Shown: positions 44,565 through 56,441 of the stretch, in pieces
Numbering within the stretch: position 1 is the first letter of the stretch
Layout of the letters: each line of letters starts with the position of its first letter
Source: Planococcus citri
Taxonomy: Eukaryota; Arthropoda; Insecta; Hemiptera; Pseudococcidae
Length of the DNA: 64,000 nucleotides
Assembly: GCF_950023065.1 (NCBI RefSeq)
Contig: NC_088678.1
Location: forward strand, 33,408,580-33,472,579
Reading direction: 5' to 3'
The notes under the pieces: generated by a model
What the model saw: only the letters and a program-made list of their open reading frames with translations
Databases searched by the model: none
Told to the model about the DNA's origin: nothing
Position numbers and translations under genes: made by a program

Positions 44565-45165
44565 ATTTCAGTAGTGGAGTCAAGGGGTAGAGCGACGACA
44601 TCGAAACCGTTGACTAGTTTTTGGGGGCCTGCTGAATTTAGGAGGGTAAAACTGTCTCCTAATCCGAAACTGCAAACTAGAAAATGCCCATCTACGTCAT
44701 CTACTCATGAAGAAACAATTTCAGTGTTGAGTCAAGGGGTAGAGCAACGGCATAGAAAACGCTGACTATAATTTATGCAGGCCTGTTGAATTTAGGGTGG
44801 CTAAAACTGTCTCCTAATCCAAAAACGCAAACTGGAAAACGCTCAGTTATGGATTCAGCTAAATTAGCATATAAGAAAAAATGTCAGCATTGAGTCAAGG
44901 GGTAGAGCAATGGCATCGAAAACACTGACTAATTTATGCGGGCCTGCTGAATTTAGGGTGGCTAAAACTGTGTCCTAATCTCCTAATCCAAAAACGCAAA
45001 CTGGAAAATGTCCAGTTATAGCATTAACGTGTAAGAAAAACTGTCAGTATTGAGTCAAGGGGTAGAGCTACGGCATCGAAAACACTGACTAGTTTATGCG
45101 GACCTGCTGAATTTAGGGTGGACTAAGACTGTTCCCTAATCCGAGAGCGCAAACTGAAAAAGGTG
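44565..45165. repeat. tandem array, four diverged ~150-165-bp units
   Basis: The anchor GAGTCAAGGGGTAGAGC starts at 44577, 44729, 44892 and 45052. Each unit also has GCATCGAAAACACTGACTA, GGCCTGCTGAATTTAGGGTG and TCCTAATCCAAAAACGCAAA with small changes. Units differ by several per cent and by indels, so the array is old. The 93-aa ORF over it is a by-product. Confidence 0.92.
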
Positions 45166-45362
45166 ATTCCGGACTGTTTAAAGAAAACCACCCTCTAAAG
45201 TAATTTCTATTGCTATGTAAGCTCAGCTTCCCTGATACTTTCTGATGGATCAATGTGAACCACCTTTTCTCCACAGAATTATTGGTGTCTTAGAGATTCG
45301 TTTGAGCACAACATTGTTGCCGATGCTTTATACCTGGATCAGGCAGCAAGAAAAAACTACCT

Positions 45363-45640
45363 CACTGAGAAAAATAAGTAGTACAAAGCACCACAGATTG
45401 TAGCAATTTACCTTCATTTGTGACACTATAGTCAAACTTACTATAAGTGTAGCGATTGAAAGTACTATACTTGTAGTAAAAAATGATATACTTATAGTAA
45501 ATAATACTATAAATGATTTGGGAGTACTACATGTATAGTACTTCAGGAACTACAAGTATAGTTCTTTTAACTATGATGCCAAAAATGAAGGTGATTTACT
45601 ACAACTATAGCACTTTATACTACGTAAATTTTTCTCCGTG
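45363..45640. mobile_element. MITE with ~50-bp inverted termini
   Basis: The left end (CACTGAGAAAAAT, then AGTAGTACAAAGC and TTACCTTCATTTGTGACA) mirrors the right end (CACGGAGAAAAATTT, AGTATAAAGTGCTATAG, TCACCTTCATTTTTGGCA in complement). The interior is made of short CTATAAGTAGTA-like words. No clear target duplication. Confidence 0.8.
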
Positions 45641-46327
45641 TATCAACTAACGTATTTTCCAGCTGCAGCTCATTAGCTGAAGCACTGTGATCACGCATAT
45701 GAAAAAATGTAGTAAAAATAGCAAATCGTTATTTTTTTTACGATAAATTCCACCATACATGCTAATATCAGTAGGTGAATTGTTTTTTTTTCTTTTCGGT
45801 TGTTTGTAATTGCATGATTATTAAGTACACCTGGGTAGGAGAATTTGAAATCACTCATGGCTCCATCGAAGATGTACATGAAGATATCAAATCGTTCGCT
45901 GAAATTGCTTCTATCATCTAACGTCAGCAAAGTATACCTACGTCATACCTCCAGTAACACTCAACATTAAAAAAGCTGAACGAATCCAACTTCGCTCCTG
46001 GCTACAAACCAAAGCAACAACCATGTATACAAGTATGAGTGAGCGAAGGTAAGCTACATGCACACGAAGTATTCAAATGATAATAAAAAATAATTTAAAA
46101 GTAAATAATGAGATAGATACTCGCTCACACTCTTATATCCTTCATTATAAGTGCCAGTGGGCCCGGGCGTGGACTGTGTAAGGTAATTTAAATCTCAATA
46201 AATTTCTAGTGAATTTTTGAAGATCAACTTTTGGGTTCAAAAGAGCAAAACGTGTGGTGTGACACAGAAGTGCAAATTTTTGAAAACGCACTATTATTGT
46301 GATAAAGTGCTATTTTTACAGAATAAA

Positions 46328-46581
46328 ATGGCTGACGATTCGAGCTCACCGAAATCACCGGCAAATTCCGTCACGTCTTACGAAGAGGACGAAGAGAAAA
46401 AATCCGTTGCATCGCCGAGTAGTTCATCGTCGCTATCGTCGCCTTCTACGCCGTCAACTTAAGTGATTCGGACGATGACAAGATAAATGTTGAACCTCCG
46501 CCGAAAAAAAGGTGCCCGCAATCACCAACGTATTCTCCGCCAGCGTTCGCCTCAACGGTGGCTTTTGCCATAAATCTATGA
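46328..46581 (+). pseudogene. frameshifted Ser-rich coding remnant
   Basis: From the ATG at 46328 the frame reads MADDSSSPKSPANSVTSYEE, then an acidic and Ser-rich stretch to a TAA near 46459. Moving one frame, the sequence continues open as SDSDDDKINVEPPPKKRCPQ and SPTYSPPAFASTVAFAINL to a TGA. The smooth continuation suggests one protein broken by a small indel, or an intron I cannot see. The N-terminus looks like a nuclear, disordered protein with a basic KK-R signal. Family not recognised. Confidence 0.45.
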
Positions 46582-46626
46582 AAAATGTGACAACTGCAAT
46601 GGATGTGAAAGTGTCACAGACATATT

Positions 46627-47259
46627 TGAATCGGTCAGTGCAGAAAGGTAACAAGTCACATTTTTGAAAAAAATTTTTTTTGCGGAAATGGGGGTTTCAA
46701 AGTATGGCGGATCGACTGGTGATGTCAGATTTCCGCAAAACTGCCGGGAAAGTGGTATTTGGGCGCAGAAAAAGGGCGGATCCGCATTTATGACTTTTTT
46801 GTAAAATTTTTTAAATTCCTTGAAAAATAACTAACATTTTTGAGAAGACCATTTTTTGAAATTTAAGTTAATCTCTGAACTGAAAAATGATGAAAAAATT
46901 AACAACTTCGACAAAAAGTCTTAGAACTCAAGGGGTTTTTGGTCAATTTAAACGGGATAGCAGTCTAAATGATGTACTTAGATGTAGAATCAAGCCCCAT
47001 TCGTGCCCGAGAAATTTCGAAAGAAATTTTGTCAATTCAGTGCAGAAAGGGTCTAAGTCCCATTTGTTTAGGCAGCAACAGCACTGGCGCACGTGAATAT
47101 TTTTTTTTGGAAACTGCGCTAAAAGTTGTGTCTTGGGGTCCTCTTTCAATGACCTTAAGCATGTTTACTGAAATTTTTTGATTTTTGAATGAATCAGTTT
47201 TTTGTTATTCCTGAAAAACGCAAAAATGGACTTATGCCCTTTCTGCACTGACCGATTCA
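46627..47259. mobile_element. MITE with 22-bp inverted termini
   Basis: The left terminus TGAATCGGTCAGTGCAGAAA is repeated as the exact complement at the right end (47238-47259). A third, direct copy (TCAGTGCAGAAAGGGTCTAAG) lies inside at about 47037. No transposase ORF and no clear target duplication. Confidence 0.85.
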
Positions 47260-50200
47260 TTTGATCGAATTTGGACCAATATTTCTAATACATAGATCAC
47301 TTTGATGCCACAAACGTAGGAATTTGTGAACAGCTCTTCGTACGATAAGTATATCACTAGGTACAGTAGTATTACAGACAGCAAACCTAGTCTGATGTAA
47401 GTATGTACTAAAGGCCTCAAAGGGCGATTATCATAACTCGATAAGGATGAGCGATGATGGAAATGATGCGACGAATAAAATAATATCAAAAGACGTCGAC
47501 ATCACCTTGAAATTCAATACTTAGACCTAGATTCTAAATAAATTAATTGAAAATAAATATAGGTAATAAATAAAAATGAATAAAATTTCACTTAACTGAT
47601 ATGAAAATTTAAAATTTGGTATGTGCTCTACTTCCACCACCCCCCCCCCCCAAAATTAATGAAAACAGTTTCAACTCGTTTTAAGCAGTTCGCGGCCTTC
47701 AGAAAATTTTAGGAAGTTAAAATTTTCACAAAATAGCGTCAATCAAAGTTGGAAAGCTGTAATTCGCTCCAGGTCCTAGTCTCAATACACTAAGTTGATT
47801 GGAGATGGTTTTAAGCAATCGATCGGAAACCTCCAACTACATTAAGCAAACTCCACACTTTCAAAAAAGTGCCATAAACAAACACTACTGTCTGAATCAA
47901 CTTGAGCACATGAATGTGATTGTTGCTTGAAAATAAATTTAAATTCTCCAACTTCATTACCATAGAAAAAATTCGATTGTGATTTCAACAGTCAAAAATC
48001 TGCTCAATGCTTTAGAACTACTTTAAACAATTTGAAACTATTTCCATTTGATTTCGGGGGTCAAAAAATAGGAATACACATACCAAATTTCAGCTTTTCG
48101 GGTCGACTTGACGAAATTTCATTTTTTTTATATATATGTACCTACTTTTTTTCGACCTAAATTTGATTTTTTGATTTTCGAAAATTCGCCAAAAATCGAA
48201 AAAAAACGCTTCAGCACCTAAAATTTTTGCTTGTGATGTACTTTGGGTGATCTTTTGAACTCGCTTCGTCTAGTTTAAAATTTTTTATGTATACGAATCG
48301 AATATATAACGTAATATTCCATGTAAGTAAACAAATATTTTTTTCTGTGCAAACTGCAAGATTACATCTAGTGTATAATTTTTATAAGGATACCTACTCC
48401 TTTTCGCGTTCATAGAAGTAATCAGCTTTCAATAGCATGAAAAGGGGGATGAAATCGCAATAAAAAGTTCACAGGTACAAATAACACCAATTCCAACAAC
48501 ATTTCATCTAAAAAAAAAAATCATCATATTTTTCATTACCGCGAGCCAATTATCAAGTGGAAAAAAATATCCTCTCTCTTTCTCAACGAGAGAAAAAAAA
48601 GGAAAAAATTTCAAATAGTTGGCGTATACTTATTGTACGTAACATTATCAGTTCATTAATCTTCTTAAATTTCTATGTTCCTGGATCTGTTACAGCTCTT
48701 GGAGAGATTTTTTTTCGCATTTCGCCCTCTATACGCGCGTCTCTCACTCTATCTCTCTCTTTAGTATAAAGTACTACTCCCATAGCGATCAATTAATCAC
48801 TTGGGATCATTTATTATAATCGTATTGATATTTGTGTTCTATTTCTGATTTCCTTCCTGGCGTAGTAGTAGTAGTAGCTCGCCACCCTCTTAACGTCGAT
48901 GGTCAATAAAACGGGCGAGTTAGCCTGGCAAAGAAAAAGCTTTGTAGTTATATCGAAATGATTACCCCTTTTCAAAGTCGCTAGCCAATTTTTAAAAGAG
49001 CTTTGCCGGTGTAATTTTCTAGTTTTTCCTCATCGTCGTAGCAACGTAGCTTAGTTGCTACGAATACGTACGTAGGTTTCGCAGAGGCTAACCTATTTCA
49101 GAATTGGGATTGGGTTTACATGGCGATGAGGAGGTGGAGTACGAGGGAAGTGTTGTTTTATTGTATGTAAATTTTTATTTAGTATGAAATGAACGTCGAT
49201 GGTACAACATTTTCGTCTGCGTAGACCAAAAGAGCTAAACAGGAGACAGGGCCAGGGCCAAGGGGTACTGCTCTCGAGTAAAATCCATTACGCGTCAAGG
49301 TTTTCTTGAACCCATTCTCCGGAGTACAATATTACAAATAGTGGTCCTTTAGTTTGGCGCACGCCACCATCATCCTTTCAAGGGACGGAAACAACTTGAT
49401 AAAAACATTTATATTCGGCGGCATTATCGTCATTATACGAGTTAGTTAAATTCAGAGCACGTCACGACGAGTAATACACTACATTATCACAGATTTTGGC
49501 TTTTAGTAGTGTACGTACTACTTGTTACCAGCGGGTAGTAAAACTACAACTTTTCAAATATCTTGACAAGATGCGGTTTTACGCCCGGCGAGCTGAGTCA
49601 GCCAGGGGGTAAGGTAGAAGGGTTAGAGAGACAATCGGTAGTACATTATTTGGCTAAAGGTAACAACGAGTAGTAGGTACACTATACCACTACCGTTCGT
49701 CGTTGTAGTATATAACGTGTCGATTAAAATAATTTCCGAACTTGATACCAAAACGTACAGTAGAGCTAGGTAAAGAAAGATGACAAGGATGAGAGAGCAG
49801 GGTGCAAAATATACCATAGAGAGGTATTACGTGTCAATGATAAAATACCGTGCGAGAATTTTAAACTGTGTATAGCATCGACGAGCTTATATAGTAGATA
49901 TACCTCTTGGTCTAGCTGTACGTTCGTACTTCGTACCTATATATCGACGAGATTTATTTCAAAATTCACAACATTGTACCGGGAGAGTAGGTATTTTTAA
50001 TAATAAAAGTTTTCAGCTACAGAGTATGGTATATAAGATGATTATACGTACGATATTTCTTTGAAGTTAGCAGTTGGCGTTTTCAAGATTACCTAGGTAT
50101 AGCTAGTCGCTCACTACCAACCTACCTATCTTTCTAAATCGCTAGTTTATAATGAAACTTTCGACTAGTTCACATTGATGAAGTTAATCCGCAAAAATAC

Positions 50201-51980
50201 TCGGGCGTATTTAATTATATTCTCGAAAAGTTGCCTTTGTGTAAGGTTAAACGATACTTACTACACGCCATCCCAAAGATAACGTACAAATAGTAAGTAT
50301 TTCGTAGTTTACTTTATATAATACGTGTATCCTACATATTATACTCTTATAGTACCATACTATAAAAGACCAATAATATAGCAACGTGGTGTAGGTACTC
50401 GAGAAGACTATACCAACCAACTCAGCTTGCTGAAAAGATAACGAAATCGCACCAATATAGCGAAATATAAGAAAACCCTTGGAACGATACAACCGCCGAA
50501 CCGGGAACCGAAGTAGTAAAAGTGAATTGATCTGATTTATGAACCAAAATAAAGAGAGAGAGAGTAGAAAACCCATATAATCAAATTCGTTTCGCGAATA
50601 ATCCCAAAGATTGTGCATTTTTCGATATATTATGTGATACGTGTGCACTCTGTGTGGTGTATTCGTCGTATATGGATATGGCACTGTATGCTTTATAAAA
50701 GCGTATAATTCAGCTAGATGACGAACAGCTTTAGTACTACACACAGTTTCGCTGTTTTATTCGCTTAGATATCCATTCGTGTCGAGATGCGAATGGAAAG
50801 AGTGCATACTTTTTGGCGGAAATCTTATAAATCCGCGCGGGAGCAATTTTTAATTCCAACTTTTGCAGAAATATGCAGTCGTAAAAGTTACACGATTTGG
50901 GTTGATGCGAGCAGAGCAGAGGAGGTTTAGTTCCCTGGTATGGTTTATTATAGAGTGCCAAGTGTTTTGAAATTTTTTTCATCGAACGTGTCGGTGTCTA
51001 GATTTTTGTACTCGTACCACGTGATGAGAAGAGTTTACGTGGAAGAATAAATGGTAAGCGATCTGTTGTGGGTATTTTTTTTTTTTTTTGTTAAAGTATT
51101 AGGTACATATTTACATAGGCTAGACACATGGAATTCGAAAGCCCGATACGCTTAGGTAGGTACTCGGATTAATGTTCGACAATGTTTTCTCCGCATCTTA
51201 TCAAAATGCCCCTATGCTGGAAATGCAACTCTAAATCAATTTACAATACGGGTTGGCGGCAAGCCGCAAACTTTCGCGTAATTTCAAATATAAAGGTGGG
51301 GAAAGGAAAACGAGGAGAAAATAACGAGTTGAATATACCTAGGTATTTTTTCACACCATAGTTGCATACATAACATTTATACCAAGTTCGTAAGTTGTCA
51401 ATGCTCATTCGTTTTCTCAATTTTTACGTGTTCGCGGACCTAACGATAAACTCGCAGTAATGGTGCAATACTTGTCGATGGGTTGAAGTTTTTTGCCATA
51501 TATTTGGATACGTTTGTACCGACGACGCCGAGATACTAAGAAAAAAATTCCGGAATTACCTTAAAGAGGATCTACTCAACACGAAATAACCTGTGCTAAC
51601 TGATCCGTACACTTTACCTGTAATATGAATCCATTTAAGTAAGTAGAAGTGCTAACATGAGTAGATAAGAGGTTCCAGTAGTATAGGTACATACTGCATA
51701 CAAGGATGTACCTTATTTATAATGTGTACTCGTATGGTGGAATTTTTTTTTTTTGTTTCCCGTTCCCATCCCCTAAAGTTGTTACGTCAAGTACATATAG
51801 AAAAATCACGCCATGAAATTTTTAGCCCCTTCGGTGAAAAATAAGTGGTGTCGGTGAGCCCCCTAATTTTACAAAATATGAAAAAATCGAAGTATATAAG
51901 TATCAGATACAATTTTTAAAATTGTGGACTTTCTAGTTTCAACACCTTAGTCAAGTCCTTATTTAGATAAAATCAACTTA
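47260..51980. other. non-coding; CpG-richer from about 48850 to 51060
   Basis: The 48.85-51.06-kb part is less repetitive and CpG-richer than its neighbours. It ends with GAATAAATG|GTAAGC at 51053, a good donor, so it may be the promoter and first untranslated exon of the downstream CUB-type gene; phase does not settle this. The 165-codon minus-strand ORF (50247-50744) has no domain. Confidence 0.35.
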
Positions 51981-52191
51981 CAGGGTGTCCAGAAATATCG
52001 AGTACCCCTAAAAAAGTTTTCTTCTAAAATACTTCGGTTGGTCACAGTGAATGATAATAATGATAGCACATGATTGGTTGTTGGATTGGAGAGATAACAT
52101 TCCACCAATCATATGCATCTATTTCACGTTGCCAACCTATATTTTTAATGAAAAACTTTCTTTGGGGTACTCGATATTTCTGGGCACCCTG
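51981..52191. mobile_element. TA-flanked MITE, copy 2 (inverted relative to copy 1)
   Basis: It starts CAGGGTGTCCAGAAATATCG and ends with the complement, flanked by TA at 51979-51980 and 52192-52193. The interior is the reverse complement of the 35072-35279 copy, including the CAACCAATCATGTGCTATCA block. Confidence 0.9.
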
Positions 52192-52997
52192 TAGGTATAA
52201 ATATCAATTTTAGTGCCCTATCTCCACCCAACACTACATACATATAACCAGTGGATTAGAGAGGAGAGCTTTCATTTATACTTACCTACTTGTGAAAAAA
52301 ATACTTGACGAAGCCCTAATATTTTCGGGCTTCATGAGAAAAATTTCTCCTATCACGTTAATAAAAATAAGTCGTGCAAGGAAGCACGCCCCCCTCCCCA
52401 TTTCAAAATATATAAAAATTGGGGAAAACATCTTACACTTTTCTTATTACATTATAATCCTTATATTTGGTCCATTTTCATTGAAAATGCTGTTAAATAT
52501 TTTACGACCTTTATACGTATGTACACAATGAAAAAGTGAAACTTGGTCCCCTGCCTCAAAAAATAAAAAAAAAAAATGAATATTTTTACATTTTTTTTTT
52601 CTTCTAGGTATTTATTTTGATCCTTGGATTTTGTCAATCTTAGACTTTTAAATACTTGTATGTAGAAAAAGGACCAATTTCTGACATTTCGACTTTGAGA
52701 AACATTGAAATGGACGTTTAGATCTCAAGTCTGACTTTCAAGAGCTTTTATGTATATGTATGTACTATTATAATAAAATTATGTCAAATTTTCACAGAAG
52801 ACTTATTGACGTTTTGAGAGGCGGGAAAGTTTATTTTGGGTCTACGATGGAAACTACTGAAGCAATTTTTTTAATGAATACACCATTGGAATTTGGAAAG
52901 AGAATTTTTTTCTCACAGAAATATTTTTTATTTGTACATTGACTTTTTTTCTTTTTTCTTACAAGCCAGCTGATAAAATGTTATTGATTACGAAATT

Positions 52998-53660
52998 GAA
53001 ACAAGCCATCAGCTATTCGCTGATTGCAAGATAGTTTTTGCATTTTGCTTTCACCGTATACCATATTGGTTGATGGTTGCATTAATTGCTAAGTTTGCTT
53101 TTAAATATCAACATGAAGCAGGATGCTGATTTTTCATTTCTGGATATTTTCTTATAATTTATAAAATAGAGCGTACCTAGACCTACTACTCTTATTAAAA
53201 TGAATTCAAATTTTCTCGTACATTAAAACATTCAATTAAATGAAATCATTCGTACATGAATAAAAAAATACTGAAATTCAAAAGTTTGATTTTGATGAAC
53301 AGTAATTTGCTGATTGCCTTATGTCGAAATACTGTTAGTTGATGACTATAAACTGAAAATTCATAAATTTGTTGCCATTCAAAAATTGCGCAGAAAGATG
53401 GATACAGTACTAAAATTTCTAATCACCACGCACCAACTGCTGGTAACTTCTTCGAATTTGGCGCCAAAATATTACTATGCACATTATAATTAAATCATAA
53501 TCTCTAATTGGCTTTATTGAAATTCTACTCGCTGATTGGCTATTTATTGAAATACTGTCCGCTGATTGGCTCCAAGTTGAAACTACCACCATGAAAAACT
53601 AAAAAGTGAAAACAATATAGTTTTATCGCGCATCGTGCAAAAACTATAATGAGGGTCTCA
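52998..53660. repeat. repeat region with dispersed terminus and ~37-bp short tandem units
   Basis: It begins with the ACAAGCCATCAGCTAT terminus. Near 53505-53580 three units share (C)GCTGATTGGCT and TATTGAAAT. The end has GTGCAAAAACTATAATGAG, a loose complement of ATAGTTTTTGCAT at the start, so this may be one decayed element with inverted ends. Confidence 0.45.
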
Positions 53661-54146
53661 CTGTGTACGTTCATAGAATTTTTTTCTCAAGATAGCCAAA
53701 AAAAAATTGAAATTTCAATTCATTGTGGATTTTTTTAGGATATTATGCAAATGGATGTTTAGTATGTATCTACTTATGTAGGTACTTACTTTTAATCCAC
53801 TTTTCAAAATTTTCGGATATTTTTTTCACCTAGAAAAAAATGATTCAAAACCTATGAAAAAATTACTTTTGGTAAAAAATCTCTCGAATATTTTTTTTAC
53901 TGAGGTTCCCATCAACCAAAGAGGTTCGTATTTGGCTCGATGATGGAAATTCATTTTACAGTATTTTCAGTGTGATTACTTTGGAAAAAAAATCCCTATG
54001 AGCTATTTGCACTGACTCACTGTGCACCAGTCTCTCCTACAGCAAAAAACATATCCATGATTTGAAACTTTCCTCGCAGAGTAGACTTTACCTCCAACAA
54101 AAAAAATCGACTTTGTAGGCTCTAATGTAGGTAGTCAGCATTGAAG

Positions 54147-54880
54147 GGGGGGGGCTGAGGAAAGGTTTTTCTGGAAAAAAGAATTCACTAGAAGCATTCT
54201 GCTCAGAGATGAAAAATTTTCAATTCATTTGTATGTATGTACCTACAGATAACAATTTTCATCTTTCTCGATATTTTTCAATTTTGGGCGTTTCATAAAA
54301 GGGGACCAACATCATTTGGAAGACCAAAGAGTGTTTTTCTTGAAAAAGTGGTTATCTAAAAAAACTCTGCTCAGAAATAAAACATTTTCAAAAAATGTGT
54401 ACAGATTTGAATTTTTCATTTTTTTTTCAACTTTGAGGGGCTTTACAGCCAGGGAACCAGCATGATTTGGAAGACGGGGGGGGGGAGGTCTTGAAAACGT
54501 GCTTATTCAGAAAGATTCTGCACACGAATGAAAAATTTTCGAAAAACTTCCACATGTGTACATCAATTTTTTCAATTTTTTTTTATTCTTCCCAAATTTG
54601 GGGGACTCAATACAAGAGAGCCAATATCATTTGGGGGTCCAACAATAGTTTTTTCTTGAAAAGAAGCTTATATAGGACTATTTCAATGTGGAAATGAGAT
54701 ATTTTCAACAAATTTTCCCTAATTTTGGTTTATTCACATTTTTTGTGATTTTCTCAAACATTGAGTGGCCCCATTACTAGAGAGCCAATATTGTTTGAAA
54801 AGTCGAGGAAAGTTTTTTCTAGTGAAGGGGAATATTCAGAAAAATTCTGAAGCAGAAACAAAGAATTTACATAAACAGAC
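54147..54880. repeat. decayed tandem array, ~150-165-bp units
   Basis: The anchor (GGGACCAACATCATTTGGAAG and variants) is at 54302, 54454, 54618 and 54782. Each is followed by a TTTTTTCTTGAAAA-like word and CAGAAAnATTCTG. A partial unit precedes at 54147. Several G-runs of 7-11 bases lie in it. Confidence 0.8.
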
Positions 54881-54959
54881 CTTTTTTTTGCATATTAAAA
54901 AAATCAACGGGGGGGGGTAGGGGCAACCGGTACTATTTTTTTACAGATAGACGTGAAAT

Positions 54960-55070
54960 AAGAAATAGGGAATTAGTTTCTTATCCGAGGTAACAACTTT
55001 GGGGAGAGGGAGGAGGTGGAAAATCCCAACTTAGCAACCTACAAATTGTATTGTCCTTACTGCATATTCA
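54960..55070. repeat. partial relative of the foldback at 17085/29180
   Basis: AAATAGGGAATTAGTTTCTTATC, GAGGGAGGAGGTGGAAAATC and CCCAACTT match the complement of 17110-17180 with indels. Confidence 0.6.
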
Positions 55071-55416
55071 GCAAAATATTTTTTTCAATGCAATTTTCTC
55101 TATTTTGACTATTTTGCACAAAAAAAAAAAAAAAAAAAAAAACTTCACAAGATACAAGTACTTTTTTTACACGTATATTCTTGACAATCTACTTACCTAC
55201 TAAATTATGACATGAATTTTGAACCATTTGAAAATTTTCGCACCCAACTCAACGTAATAATTTTTTAATCTATTAAAAACGAAGAGAAATTCGCGAGGAT
55301 TTGGCTACAGAGTTAGGGTGCTGCCATACGTTCACGTCAAAATTACACAAATAATAAGGGTAAAAATATGAGCGAGTTTCGAAAAGAGTTTGTAACCGAA
55401 ATATTTTTTAACGCAG

Positions 55417-55640
55417 GTTTTTCAACAGACGTCACTTGCTGCTATATTTCATGTCGATCGTCGATCGTGTACTGCAGTCCTTAGCCCAATCCGATGCAAC
55501 AATTATAACGCAAACGCAAACATCAATTTTATGGTCTTTGGCGCCGTGTCAGTCCGCTTTCTGGGTACCCAACATACCTACAGCTTTCAATCAGAATTGG
55601 ATAACGTACCAATACGAAGGAAATCCATTATCTAAATTCG
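55417..55640 (+). CDS. CUB-type protein, antepenultimate exon (5' limit uncertain)
   Basis: Acceptor TTTTTTAACGCAG ends at 55416 (another AG at 55428). The frame is open to the donor TTCG|GTAATA and ends in phase 1, which joins AC of the next exon to make Asp: the junction reads SKF-DECVFTLE. The segment WVPNIPTAFNQNWITYQYEG lies where the N-terminal part of a CUB domain would be. A second frame is also open for about 70 codons but ends in a TAA before the donor, so I prefer this one. Upstream exons were not found. Confidence 0.5.
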
Positions 55641-55723
55641 GTAATACTCGAACCTAGTTTTATCTTGTTCTTGCCAATGGTTGACATTCAAGTATTGATA
55701 CTCTTACGCTACAATTTCACCAG

Positions 55724-55880
55724 ACGAATGCGTTTTCACTTTGGAGAGCGATCCGAATACGAGAATAGAAATAGTAGTCGCAGAGGTACATCTATTCGGC
55801 AAAGAAGTCAACAGCAATCCACCACCTTGCTTGGAACTGCACGACGTGAAAACAGACGGCAGTATAACGCTATTAAAAAA
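55724..55880 (+). CDS. CUB-type protein, penultimate exon
   Basis: Acceptor TACAATTTCACCAG, donor AAAAAA|GTAAGT. It encodes DECVFTLESDPNTRIEIVVA and EVHLFGKEVNSNPPPCLELH, then DVKTDGSITLLKK. Two Cys, alternating hydrophobic strands and C-L-E-L-x-D are what the middle of a CUB domain (extracellular beta-sandwich) shows. It ends in phase 2, matching the next exon. Confidence 0.65.
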
Positions 55881-55966
55881 GTAAGTTGAGCTGTAAACTT
55901 TTTTTTTTAGCACTTAAGCACTACAAAATCATCGACTCGGATCTAACTTGTTGTACCTATCTACAG

Positions 55967-56342
55967 AGAATGCGGTCGCGTATTGGCCGGTAACGAATTC
56001 GAAATGTTTCCAACATTCACGGATACCAATGTGGCCGTAATCAGCACAACTATTCAATACGGTAGTTTTCAGCTACGAGCTAGAGCTGTGCCCAGAAATT
56101 TTGGTTTCCCCAAAGTCAGTTCGACGCCGATCAACAGGCCGGCCATTGACACCTCGCCCACCCTTACTCCAGGAACCAACATTATACCTTCGCCCACCAC
56201 CAGTCAACCGGCTGTCATCGATGCATTGCCGTCCGTAGTCACCATTCTACCTTTGCCAGCGAATAGTTCTCTCACCGTCAATAGCGGCGGCGGAGGCGGA
56301 TCAGGCGAGTCAAGTAATTTTTTTGCAAGACCGTTAGGTTAA
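55967..56342 (+). CDS. CUB-type protein, last exon
   Basis: Acceptor CCTATCTACAG. The frame continues as K-ECGRVLAGNEFEMFPTFTD, with the CG that closes CUB disulphides, and ends the domain at YGSFQLRARAVPRN. The remaining 75 residues are Pro/Thr/Ser-rich with a Gly run and no membrane anchor, so the product is probably secreted or extracellular. The stop is at 56340-56342. Its role is unknown; insect CUB proteins of this size are diverse. Confidence 0.7.
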
Positions 56343-56435
56343 ACGAGGACTTCAACCCTACAAAATTATGCAGCGAAATACTCCTCAAACATCGAATTCG
56401 TCAAAATATTTTCACGTTGACCAAAGATTGATGTA

Positions 56436-56441
56436 AATAAA
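56436..56441 (+). terminator. candidate polyadenylation signal of the CUB-type gene
   Basis: AATAAA lies about 95 nt after the stop; a second AATAAA is at 56620-56625. Confidence 0.45.

Noticed and set aside
44484..44765. 93-codon ORF over the tandem array
   Set aside because: It runs through two repeat units whose other copies are broken in all frames.
50247..50744. 165-codon minus-strand ORF
   Set aside because: Tyr/Ile/Leu-rich chance-like sequence with no domain, in CpG-richer non-coding DNA; no splice or conservation signal.
55429..55632. Alternative frame of the first CUB-gene exon (about 70 open codons)
   Set aside because: It ends in TAA before the donor, while the chosen frame joins the next exon in phase with a sensible CUB sequence.
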